NCBI GenBank assembly: GCA_023079485.1
Contig: CM041083.1
Location: forward strand, 61,509,810 to 61,573,809
DNA: 64,000 nucleotides
Direction of reading: 5' to 3'
Origin: Archilochus colubris
Taxonomy: Eukaryota > Chordata > Aves > Apodiformes > Trochilidae
The position numbers and the translations under genes are program-made. The notes under the pieces are model-generated. The model did not search any database, was not told the DNA's origin, and was given only the letters and a program-made list of their open reading frames with translations. This document shows, piece after piece, positions 1 to 12,400 of the stretch (its first letter is position 1; the number at the start of each line of letters is the position of its first letter).

Positions 1-3000
1 TTCTGCAGGAAGTCCTGTCAGCCCACTAACTACTAACTAACTACATCTCTAAGTAATAATTAACTTCTATTTACTCTGATGGCTCAAAAGCAAATACAAG
101 GGAACATTTACTACCCATAATAAAATCTCTCCAGCTAACCCTAGTGTTGTCTATGAAATATAGTAGGTTGTCTTTTTCATATAAATTACCCCAAGCTGCA
201 TTTTTACAGAACACAGTGTGGGTGTTAGCTTTGTTGCTCTGGGGTGAATGCCCTGCTCCTCTCCTGCCTTTGGACTCTAGAACCATCTCTTCCCTATGAG
301 CCAAACAAAGATGGGGCCACAGAATTGTTCTCAGTTTTACCATGGGATCACTCTGAGTTTATTGCTGCAGCTTGACACGATTTCATATGTGACAAATAAA
401 GCATAACAGTAGCCAACTTAGATTAGATTTTTAGATTAAAGTAGATTTTGAGCATACTTTACTCTTTACGGAAAGTCAAGGAGTGGGGCTGCTCCATTTT
501 CTTTAATGAAAAGTCTCTCAAACTGCCCTTACTAGATGCCTAAGGATACATCACCTATTTTTAAAAAATGAAGTGCATATTCTAGTACTTCTCATTTTTA
601 AGAACTTGAACACTGAAAATTATAATTAGAACATGAAGGGCTTGAAAACTCACAAGTGCAGTTGATCTGCAGGTTTGCCAACATAATTTCCAGCAGAGAA
701 TAGTTTTTAATGGGGCTTACCATATTTGTACAGACCAAATATATGAGACTTTTAAGATTAATATGTTTGCATCTCTTTATGGGAAACTAACACACCTTCC
801 AAATAAGGTCACTAGAAGTATTCTTCGTTATGTATTAATGTACCCCCAGAAAAACCTCTGCACAAAGAAATGCTGAAAATTAATAGAGCACACCACAAGG
901 TGAAAAAAATGAACTGAAGGAATGATGTTACTGATGAAGATGTCAAAGGAGAATATATATATTTGCCAGAATATAAATCTGTAATTAGTCTTTCCTTTTG
1001 TAATACTAACATGCTTGTTGTGCAAGCTGATAAAGTCTGTAGCCTGCAGCTTCTATTACAGGGTAAAAATAGTACTTTGAAGTGCAATACATTATGCATA
1101 GTATAGTACTTAGTTATAGGATAATGCCAAAACTTCTTTTCAAAAATTTACATGCAGCTATTGACTGAAAGAGACATCCAGAGTCCAAATCTAACACTAT
1201 CATCTAGTGCTAGAGTATCTGCTGTGCCACACGGTTACCAGCTGAGATATTAAAGCTCTCTTCATCCTCTGATAGAATTTCAGGAGAAGTGAATCCATGT
1301 CTAGGAGATAATATGGCAGATACTAGCACTGGAATGAGTGAATGACCAGAATATTCTGCTGAACAGTTATTGGCAGAAGTATTCTGGAGTCCTGGATCTC
1401 CTCTGCCTATGTCAATGCATTCAGTCAGAGATAAGGAAGTTTGACATTAGAAGGATTTTGTAATCCCCATTCTCTGGGTCTGTAATTTGTCTTAAAGCTT
1501 TGCTTCTGACACAGTTTTACAGAAATCACAGGTCACAAAGCTGAACATAATAAAAAGAAGCTGTGCACATCGCACAAGTCTGCATAAGCAGTTAAAATAA
1601 ATAATGGTATTGTTCAGTCTTGAAATATGATAAAAAGCACTGTGCCCTGAAAAGGCAAATTAAGCCAAATCAAAAGACTTCACTGATTCCCTGACAAAGG
1701 TCTGAGCAAATAAAATTGGTGTTTTAAACTGTCTAGAGAAGTGCTGCAGACTTTTGCAGACAAGTTATGTCAGATTTTAAAGGTAAAGTCACCTTTTTTT
1801 GGCCTGGAAGGCCTACACATAACAGTTCTGTTCCCAGTTCCAGTACAAATGGATGGAAACCTTCAAAATACTTTGCCTCTTCCTCCATACTGCTCCTCTG
1901 AATCTGAAAGAGTAAGATGCCAACAGCATGTAAAATATATTGTTTTGAATATTATTTATGTACAAAGTGAATTTCTGGCATAACTCCATCTCTGATTGAA
2001 AGAGAGGCTTACTAGAAGGCTGTCTATATTACATCTTGAAAGCTGATAATGATCTTATTTCATTTTTATCATGGAATACCTGCTTCCAAAAGTTCTTCAG
2101 CGCTGTATGTTTTCCAAAATTTATATTTAGTGGTCACATTTCCTCCTGTGAAACATTTCATTGAAGTGTTGGAACTAGTGATCCCAACTGCTGTGTCTCA
2201 TGGCAGAGCTCCCCTTTTTAATTGCTCTGTCACTGAAGTGTCCTGTGGCCCTATGTATCCTAATTCTTCAGAACTTTCTAGGCAGCTGTCTCCAGAAAAG
2301 TCAGCCAACCTCTCTGCTCCTGGTTCCCTAGATAGTAAAATAGATGTAATTATTCCTTTTTCATTATTATCGTTATTCAAGCTATTTTTTTTGTTGTTAT
2401 TCCCTGTTAAACTCTTTGTGAATTACACAGTGACCACAAGGATGGTGGGAAGCTGTAGTTGGAGGAAGTTGTATCATTGCACTTCAGATCAGGAGGCTGT
2501 GTAGCCATCTACTTCTATTTGTTCTGGAGAGAAGTGAAGCCAAAGGTCTCATTGTGTGTTGGAAAGTGTCTGGGAGCTGAGTTTCATAATGGAAGCTTCC
2601 AAGAGAGAATGTAGAACAAATGACTGATGATAACAAGTCTTTGAACCAAGGCCTCTTGCATAGCATTGCCATTCCTTGAAGTTTATTTCCATCCATTCTT
2701 ATCTTCTCTTGCCTCCTCTTCAGTTTATCTGCCCCCACAATTTCTGAAAGGAATTTTATTACTTCCAGCCTGGCGCCTGGAGTTACTAAGTAGATCCTCG
2801 GATACTTTTCCCTCCCTGTTGCATCTTTGAACTGTGTAAGGCATGAAGGGAATAGAATTTCCTGAACCACTTCAGGAAATTGTTATCATGGAATTGATTT
2901 AAATTCAAATTACCTGTTTTATCAGAATTAGTCCCAGGAGCAAAAGCCTGCTTCTTATCAGTTGTGTGGATCATTCACAGCAATGCAAAACCATTTTCCA

Positions 3001-6000
3001 GCCAGTGTGTGACTCAATGCTGGCTTAAAGGGAATATCCCCTTTCATTTGGTGCCATTTGCAATCTCACAGATCATATATTATCATTATGTTCCTTTCAA
3101 AATCACACTTAATTTTACTGTATTACATTTCTTTGTATTTACCTCACATCTCTGGGTTAAAAAAATATTTCCTGGTAGGGAATTAGTTGATCCTCCACAA
3201 ACACCACAGAAACATGGGCAAACAGCTATTTTGGTTACAGGCAGAGTTACACAGTACATGCGCGCCAGAGAGAAGAGAAGCAGCAAATATGGGATGAGAT
3301 AAATGAGGCACTTAGATACAATGCATTCATATTAGCATGTGGTATGGTTTGGGCATGTCACCAGGATTACCACATTTAAGTATGCCAGGAGTTAAAGATT
3401 TTTAATAGCTAGACTATGCCAAAATGCAGGTTCTGAGTCATTCAAATGAGAGCATCCCTACAAGCAACAATATTTCCCTAAGGCTGTGTTCTCCTCATGC
3501 TGTGTTCTCCCAACTGTTCAGTAACAACACAGGGCAGAGATACCAGGAACTGTGTAGAAGAAGGCTTTTGCTATAAGAAGAGTCTTATCCTGACTCTCTT
3601 TCCACTATGTATCTGTGTCAATGGACTGACAAAAAGCAAGTAAAACAAACTTACACAGCAGACTAGAAGATTTCTCAGTGGCTCTGAAGTCTCACTGTGG
3701 GGATTGCCACAAGCCACAATACTAAATCAGCCCAAACATGGCAACTACCCAAGCACTGAGTGTTTCAAAGCCTCTAAGAGTTCCATTACATTAGAGTCAA
3801 ACTCCTGAGCTCAGAGATTGTCAGCAGGAACCTCAAATCTTGGGAAGCAAGATGAAGTCAGTTTTGCAATTTTCTAAGCAGAATCTTGCCCTTGTTTCTT
3901 TCTTCTTCTTCTTCTTTTTTTTTTTTTTTTTTTTTTTTTAACTTACACTTCGCAGAAACATTTATTTTTCCTCAAGCTTTAATTAGGAAACAAACTGTCC
4001 ACTGAGGTTTTGCCTGAAGTGGTCATCTCTGCCTTCAAACCAACTCTGATCCTGTTCAGAGTAAGATGGTTACAACACTTGACTGGATGAGTGGGAGAGC
4101 AGATACTCTTCCCTTCACAGTCCAGATTATGGTGGAATGGAGTGGCCATATGTGTACAGCCATGCACACTGATTATTTTTGACTTAATGAGCAGCTGAGT
4201 ATCAGCTTCTTAATGCAACAGAGCTCAGTAATTAATTTTCTTTGGAGAACAGGGCAGTGCCACTGTTTCAGGCTCTTCTCTGCCCTCTGAGCTATAAAGC
4301 AATGTGTCCCACCATATTCATGCTAGAGAGCAGGTCCAGGTGATGGCTTCTTCTTGCACATCCATTCAGGATGATTGCAGTTGTCAAAATGTTCTGGGAT
4401 TTTTAGAATAACATCCAGTGACGAAAAGAAATGTTGTATCAGCTCTAGTGACTTTGGTGAGGGAAATACCACACTTATCTTTTAATAGTATTTTTAGTCT
4501 GTGTGCCCCAGCAACTATTTTTGCTATGCACTGGAAGGCCTGTAACACGTTCATTTCTGTCAGCATAACCAGAAACATATGAAAGGATGACATGCCTCGA
4601 ATATGACATATGTAGGTAAAATTAAATACCAAAGTGATGTCTATAATGGGAGGTATTGAGGAATCTGAGTATTGATTCTGTAATATAGAATTCCATCATT
4701 GAATAAATGAACTCATAGTTAGGGATACTGCTAACAGCATGACCTAAAGTAAAACTATAATTACAACACATTAGTATTGAATCTGAATAGGTACTTATTG
4801 GGAGAGAAAAACCAGAACAACTTCATTGATAGTGTAGCAAAAGCAAAATTCATTTTACAAACAAAAGCCACAGGAAAGTTTAAAGCTGGACTTTGCTGGC
4901 TTTGTCATTATAATAAAATTTTAAGCCACTGTAATTTTCAGTAAAGTAAGCATGCAAAGTAAACACCCTGAAGCTATCTAAAAGACCATGTCCCTCTTGT
5001 TTGTGAAGGATGTGAGCACTGGGATGTAATTGATATTATTTCAAACAAAGAAGCTGAAATGTGATGCTGTATGCAACATTTTGACCAGCAGAACTTCAGG
5101 AGTCTAAAATAACGAGGACTAGGTTTATAATTCCAGCATGCCATAATTCAGAGTTTTTGAAGTTATAAAAATAATTATACCCCAAAATTTTAAGTGTTGT
5201 TGCTTCCCTGGAAATCAGTGGCTTATTTAGAGCCTTACTTGAAGTACCAAGTGTGTGTTTAGCTTTTCAAGAGTTTTTTTTAGTCTTGTAATTCATTATC
5301 AAGTGGTACTTACATTACCAGAAAGTGCAGAAAATGTTACATGAAAGCCAGGCAAGCAGTGGCTTCCTTTGGGTCTGGAGGAAGCAGAAAGAGTACAGAG
5401 AAGCATCTGAGCTTCTGTGGTGGAACAGCCCAAGGCATCTGCAGAAGGATCCAGCATTTCCTTCTCTGACTGACCAGCTTGTTATGGCTTCAGCTTTTTT
5501 CTACTTTGATGCTAACAGCTCCTCTGGGAAGCCAGGAGGCAGCTGAGCACAGTGTGTTTTTTCTTTTCCCTTGTCTCACCCTGCTGGTCTGGCAGTGATG
5601 GCAGTGGCACCCGTGTCACAGTTCAGCCCCTTAGCTTCTCACCAGCAATGGGACCAGGCTCCTGCTTCAACCTCCTGGCTCTGCAGCCTTCATGTCCACA
5701 GCTGCCTGCCAGCACCTCTTGGAGCCCTGCCATGTGAATTTGGCACTGTAACCTGACATCAGTTATTTTCACATGTTATTGTGCAAACGTTGCTAAAACT
5801 CTCAGAACATTTGTCTGCTGATGGGTCATCTGGGCTCAAGGATTAGTTTGGTGCAGGTAAATGATAAAGGACATTTAGTCTGCATGGAAGCTTTTACAGG
5901 TATCTTTCCTCTGATACTTTGACATAGCTACTGTCCTAAATATTAAAGATATAACTAAAAATGAAATCATAGAAAAACATCTGGTTTGTTTGACTGTTTA

Positions 6001-6295
6001 AAAAGGCTGATTTCAGCTTCAAGATGAAGATTTGAGTCCTGTCTTAATGTATTGATTCAAACACAACCATTTGTTCTCCTGGGGTATATTTTTTTTTGGT
6101 CTGAGAGTGCATGGAAGTGAAAGTTTTACTTACCAGAGGCTCAGATTATTTTACAGTTGTGAAGAAAGGAAGCAGTCAACCTTAACTCCTTAACATCAGT
6201 ATCTCTCAGATTTACCTGGAAAAGTTTTTCAGAGGAACACAAGGAAATATCTTTGGCTAAATCTCTTCTCACCATTTTAATTCCTTCCTGCACAG
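1..6295 (+). other. PKP2 intron (or upstream part of it), no exon found
   Basis: AT-rich single-copy-looking DNA before the first recognised PKP2 exon. I searched all frames by eye for the preceding PKP2 exon, which should encode an NLSS / IIPFSGWPEG-type stretch ending GCLR, and did not see it. It therefore probably lies before position 1. Apart from a CTT/poly-T tract at 3893-3939 nothing is recognisable. Short ORFs here have no splice-site or family support. Confidence 0.6.
3893..3939. repeat. CTT / poly-T low-complexity tract
   Basis: Several CTT units run directly into an uninterrupted run of more than 20 T. It is a simple repeat inside the PKP2 intron. It could be the A-tail of a minus-strand insertion, but no body of a retroposon is recognisable next to it. 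Confidence 0.85.
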
Positions 6296-6413
6296 AAACA
6301 TGAGCTCAGCCGGCCCAGAAGGAAGGAAAAAGATGAGAGAATGCAACGGCCTGATTGATTCTCTTGTGTATTATATTCAAGGAACTATTGCAGACCACGA
6401 GCCTAATGACAAG
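6296..6413 (+). CDS. PKP2: PKP2 coding exon, seventh from last
   Basis: The acceptor AG is at 6294-6295 after a pyrimidine-rich tract, and the donor GT is at 6414-6415. The exon is 118 nt: one base finishing a split Arg codon, then 39 codons from NMSSAG to HEPNDK. It encodes an armadillo segment with the plakophilin signature [16 protein letters not shown]. The preceding exon, which should end in GCLR, was not found in 1-6295. Confidence 0.95.
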
Positions 6414-9400
6414 GTATTCTTTGAGATGAAAGGTCTTTTCCTAGGGGAAATTGTTAAGAGAACTTTTTTGTTTGTTTAGAAACCTATGTTCAGAGTTTTA
6501 ATGTAATTGCCAAACTTATACTTATTTCCAGGGCTTTTAGAACTGCCACCAAAGATTAAAGTCCAGTAGAAAGCATTTTGAACTATTTTCATCCTGCAAT
6601 CTAAAATAATAACACACTTTAGTGTTGGGAAAACATTTTCAGAATCACTAGAGAGAACTAGAAACTCCTTTTTTTTAAAAAGGTGGCATAAAGACACATC
6701 TTTCAGACACTGAAACACCTGAAGTGTTAGAAATTACCTTTCGGTTGTCTCAGGCAGCTAGATAGCTAGAAGCTTAAAAAATTGGTCAAGTTACTCTCCT
6801 GTATATTTCATTCTATATACCCCTCTAGGAAATGAAGAGCCTGAACCCTTTTGGGTAGCAGTGTAATTAAGGACCTTGAAGCACTTATAATGGGATTAAT
6901 TTTCCAAAGTTTTCTAGACGTTATACTTGCTGCCTCAGCCAGTAACTGCAAGGACATGGACACTTTGAGGAGCAAATTCCTCTCATTCTGTTCTTCCCAC
7001 TGCTGATTGCAGATGAAGCCTGGACATTGCTTAGACTAGATGATTGCCTTTGAGCTGGGTTAGAAGATCAGCCATCACTTACAAGGAGGTTAGCCACAGC
7101 CTGTGAAGCACTTCTGGCTTGCCTCCTGTAACTTATGCTTTGTAGTGTTAATTACTGCACATTTATAGCTCTATTCTAGGATTAGCTACTTGAGCTTCTT
7201 CATCTCCTTGCATTCGGTGCCATTAGCTCTAGGGAGAATCCAGCACATTAAACTTGTGCCAATAGCTCCCTGCTGCATTTTGTCTTAAAACCACTTGCTC
7301 CTTTTTAACTTTCAAAAAAAGAGAAACTAGTAATAAAGCAATTCATGAGCCATTAGACTTAGCACTCAGAAATTGTAGACCTGGCCTTAGCCATGGCCAG
7401 AGAGGCCATTTAATTTTAAAAAGCATTTTACCACAGAAGAGTGCTTCCTCCTAGGAAAGATACAAAACTTCCCTTTTGCTGATGCTATGGTGAAGTGTGT
7501 ACGTGATCTTCTTTAGTCTTAAGATCTTACACATTCCTTGGCACACTTCTGGTCCGTGCCAAATAGCACTCGTCCAAACAATTCCCAGGCAAAATTCAGG
7601 AATTATAATGTTCCAGGACCATTTCCAGCTGGCACATACCTTGCTCTGAATGCAAACCCTGTGTGCCAGCTGCCCTCAGTGCTCAGGAACATCCCAGAGC
7701 ATGTTTAATTTATCAGTATAAATGCAGTCTTGAGAATCATTGGCATGAAGACTGGCTCTTCTATGAGCTGTTAGAAGCTCTGCAGTTAGTTGTTGAAGAT
7801 CCAAAAATGAAAGTTCTTCATATGCCTGTACGTGTCTCTTCAATGAATGCCAAAGCTTTCATGATTTCTGTTCTTTTGTTATTTTAGGCTACAGAGAACT
7901 GTGTGTGCATTCTTCACAATCTTTCCTACCAGCTAGAGACAGAGCTCCCCGAGAGCTATGCCCAGAGCATATACATGCAAAGAAGAAATATTTCTAGCAA
8001 TGAAAAAACACCAGGCTGTTTTGGAACACGGAGCAGAAAAGTGAAAGAGGTAAAGCACATGTTTAGCTACATCTTGTTTTGTTAATTGGCTGTAGCAACT
8101 TCTGGAGAACAAGCCTGTAATCCACTTAACAATCTGATATTGATGTGTATGTTAGTGTGACACCACCAAAACACAAGTTTCTTGGTAGCCTTTCCTACAT
8201 GTTATCTTGTTCATCTGCTGCTGCTGACAACGACTTGGGAATTCCCTGGTTCATTAGCTAAGGAATCCTGCCACTCAGTTTCAGCTCCTCTGGTGGATCT
8301 AAGTGGGATCTGTACCACGTGCAGCAATTGTGCAAGTGCCTTACCAATGAGCAGGGGTTGTGGTGATTTCACCAGTGAAACCAACACAAGGTGGCTTGAC
8401 ACTTCCATGACCTGCTGGCATTTGGACTATCTCAGAACCTCTCCTTTTGATGCCATGTGATACAGATCACAAAGATTCTGGTAACCGAGAATTGTTGGAC
8501 AGAGAACAGGTGTTAGGTGGGCAAAAGTGAAAGAAAAGGATTGATGACCCTTCCCCATCTATTTGCTTTGCTGGAGTGTATTCTGCCTTCTCCAGTTCTG
8601 TTCATAGGACAACTCTAGGTGGCCCTTTCTGTTTCTAATTGACCCAAGCCCCTAATGTCAGATGCTGAAAGATGAGAAGCAGCTTTCCCCATACTTGTCT
8701 CCTGTTTTTGGCTGGAGTGGCCAGTATCATTAAATATTGAAATTTTACATGTTGGCATTTGAGTTCAACCTGCAAGGAATCTGGTCATAGTTACAAAATT
8801 ATTAGTGTTGCTCGTGATGCATTAAGTCATGTAAGGTCATGGTTTCTAAAGGCTTGATCTGCTTATATGTTTAGAAACAGCAGGACATCCCTCTACCTGA
8901 GGAAAAGAGCAGTCCCAGAGGGGTTGAATCACTCTGGCATTCCACACTGATTAGGATATATATCTCCTTAATAGCAAAGAGTACCAGAAACTATACCCAG
9001 GAAGCATCCCTGGGAGCTCTTCAGAATCTCACAGCCGGCACTGGACCAGTAAGTCTGCTTTTTTTCTTTTTTTTTTAGTTTAGTTCTTAATGTGAATGCA
9101 TAGAGTGTAGGGCTGGACTGCAATCTGCCCACTTCATTGAGCTAAAATAACAAGTGAAGGGTCACTGGCTCACAGACATGATTGAAGAAATTGAAGAACA
9201 TCAAAGGGAAAATCATCACCAGCAGCGCAGCTGTTTCTTACTTGGCAAATAAGGGGACTGCTTCTTCACACTCTGTGTACACTTCCAAGTGTGAAATTAG
9301 CTAATTCATTGCACACTGAGGTATGAGTGGATGTTAAAAGCACCAAAAAGTGGTCTTGTGGAATATAACTAGTCCTGTGGGGAGAGGAAGGCTCTGACAC

Positions 9401-12400
9401 AACCACAGATCACTGTTGTGGTAAAGAAATTAATGACCTCTGTCTGGGAACTGGCCAAAGAGCATATGGGGCCCAAAACTTCCTTTTATATCGCCTTCAT
9501 TTTCAATTGTAACTCATATGTACCACTGGATTTAAGCTACTTTAAACATGCTTAAATTGATGTAGAGAACCTGTTGCTTTTTTTTATGAGGCTATTGATC
9601 CATGTTGATGACACTGTTGCCACATGTTGTCCAACAGATGCCATTTGCGGTGGCCCAGACTGTTGTTCAGAAGGCAAATGGCCTTCCAATTATTCGGACT
9701 ATGCTGCATGTAAGCCACCCGACAGTAAAGAAGACAGCAGTCTCACTGCTTAGGAATTTGTCTCGTAACACCTCTCTGCAAAGTGATATAGGTGAGCAAA
9801 GCCTAGCACTGCCTCTTGGGCTTTTTTTTCTCTGCTCCTTTAGTCTTAAAGTTTCTTTCTTTAAATCAAACGTGAAAAAAACCTGCTTAGCTATTTGTCT
9901 CGCAGCACCTCTCTGCAAAGTGATATAGGTGAGCAAAAGCCTAGCACTGCCTCTTGGGCTTTTTTTCTCTGCTCCTTTAGTCTTAGAGTTTCTTTCTTTA
10001 AAATAAACATGCAAAAAACCTGATATGCGAGTGTAGCAGGATTTTTAGGTCAGATACTTGCAGCCGTCATACAGGGTTTTGCCTAAGAAAGACTCTAACC
10101 TCAAGTTTTCTTTACATTTTGTATTGCTCATTGGATACTTCTATTGATGTTACTTTAAAATAATACATAATGGAAGTAAAATCTACACAGATTTGTAGAG
10201 GAAGTTTGTGTTCAGCTTAAAACAGAGTAAAGGAAGGTGAGTGCCAAGCTCTGTGCTGCCACAACTAGGCAATTTTTTGCAAGAAATGACAGAGCATATC
10301 TAATTCTTTAACAAAGATGATATTGTCTTCTTTTAGACACAAAGCTCTGAAAGCTTGCATCTCACACAGTATTCCTGCTTAAATGTTTTGAGAATGGAAG
10401 TTGGAAGATGCTATAAAAATTTTTAGAGGCCCCTATTTCTAAAATGTTATAATTATTTTTCATATCAAAAGCCATTTCTATCTTGAATATACTCATTTTA
10501 CTTTAAAATATATTTGAAATCTTTTCCTACTGATAGAATAAAATTAATTCACATAATTTGTTGTCATTTTCTGTGTTCCCACCAAAGACGGAGGGGAAAT
10601 TTCCAGCATACAGCTGGTTCATAGGATTTATTAATCTCCAGAATTCTGCAGAATAGTCTCCTGGGCACTGTTTAATTCTTAGAGAACATTCCTTTTTAAT
10701 TAAATTATTAGAACATGTTGTTAGGGTGATTTCAAAGGGATAATCCATATGGTGATAAAAATTACAAGTGGTGAATCCCTCAGAAAGAGTAGGAATTAAG
10801 CTGAAGAGAAATTGTGATTTAAGCAGGAAAAACAATTATGAAGGAGTTTGGGAGAGACAGAAAAGAATGAAACTTTGGAGAATGGTGCATTGGAACAAGC
10901 TGCCCTGGGATGGGATGGAGTCACCATCCCTGAAGGTGTTAAAAGAAAATATGGACATAGCACTTGAGGACATGGTTTATTTGGCCAGGGATGTTGGATT
11001 GACTGCTAGGCTTATGATTTTAGAGTTTATTTTCCAACCATAATGATTCTATGATTCAGTGTGGACACAGCTTAACCTAAATTGTGGGACTTTGTGGAAG
11101 CATGACTCTGTTGTGGGAGCACAGAGCACCCTAGTAGGTGATAATGGGAGGAAAAAGGTCTCATGTGACCCCTAGACAAATCTGCACCTGTTAATGATGG
11201 AATTGCTTGTCTCTCTTCCAACCTATAGCTAGAGAAGTTTTGCCTGATTTGGTCTTGGTACTTCCTGAGTCTGTCCCAGGCTCTGATATTGTCTGTGAAA
11301 CCACAGCATCCATCTGCTACACCTTATACAATTTGACTCAGAGCAGTTCACACAATGCACGGCTTCTCCTGAGTGCCAATGGCCTCCCAAAGATTATTAC
11401 CATCAGCATGAATGACAGGTAAGATGGTTGAGAAGCCTTCCCCTCTCCCTTCTTTCCTTGGGGAAAAAAGAAACTGCAAACTCTGTCACTTGGCGGGGGG
11501 CCATGGTGGATGGGGGTAAACTGCATCCTGAGGTACAGGACAGCTTAAACAAGTGATTGTCATGTGAATAGAATTGAACATATTGGGAAATACAGAGAAA
11601 TCTCTTACAGCAGCAGTTCCATCCACAGCTAAATTTGTTACATTCTCACATTTTTAATAACTCCTCAGAAGAAGTGCACAATATTATCTATATTCTCATA
11701 CATACAGTGGCTGACTATCAGATCTTATCTGTCTGAAAATGCTTCTATATTTCGTGTTCTTTTGTAACACATCCCTGATATTCTTTAGCAGAAAAGTGCA
11801 GAGATACATTTTATAGAGCTGATAGAACTGTACTAAAAAATATTTATAAAGGAGAATTTTAGATAATAGATGTGCACTTTCCTTTAATCGTTATTTAATA
11901 TGTAATCACAAGCAACCAGTGTTTACTCAAAAGAGAATAATTAACACTTTGTGAATATGAATAATTACTCTCTTAGCCTTCCTCTTTTTTCACAAAATAA
12001 AAGAGGAAAATCATCTTTGTAAAGGAGGCCTTATGAGGTTCTGGATAGTTTAAATCCTGTCTAATTAACCAGAGATTTTACCTGCTGGAAAGATCTTTTT
12101 GAATGCTTGTTAAGTTGAATGTTATATTGTCCTCAGCTGAATATGGACACTAAGATAGGTGCTCTAAGGTCAAGGCTATGAAGTGCTTGATTTCTCCCTA
12201 ATTCTAAAGAATGAAGGAAGCAGGCAGGAACGTTTCATTTGTTTCAGGAGTCAGGACAGTATGAAACGTGCTAGAATACCTAAAGAGCAATATAAAAGCC
12301 AGTACTTAGGGTGGAACATAAATAAACACAACAAATGACACAAAGCTTTATTTTCTGAAGCCTACACATGCACTGTGATTAAGAAGTGGGAATTTAAACA

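Noticed and set aside
2049..2504. 151-codon ORF in the PKP2 intron
   Set aside because: No family resemblance, not bounded by good splice sites, biased by AT-rich (Phe/Leu) codons. Not the missing PKP2 exon.
2484..2870. 128-codon minus-strand ORF
   Set aside because: Some polar, natural-looking stretches, but no recognisable domain, promoter or splice context. Likely chance.
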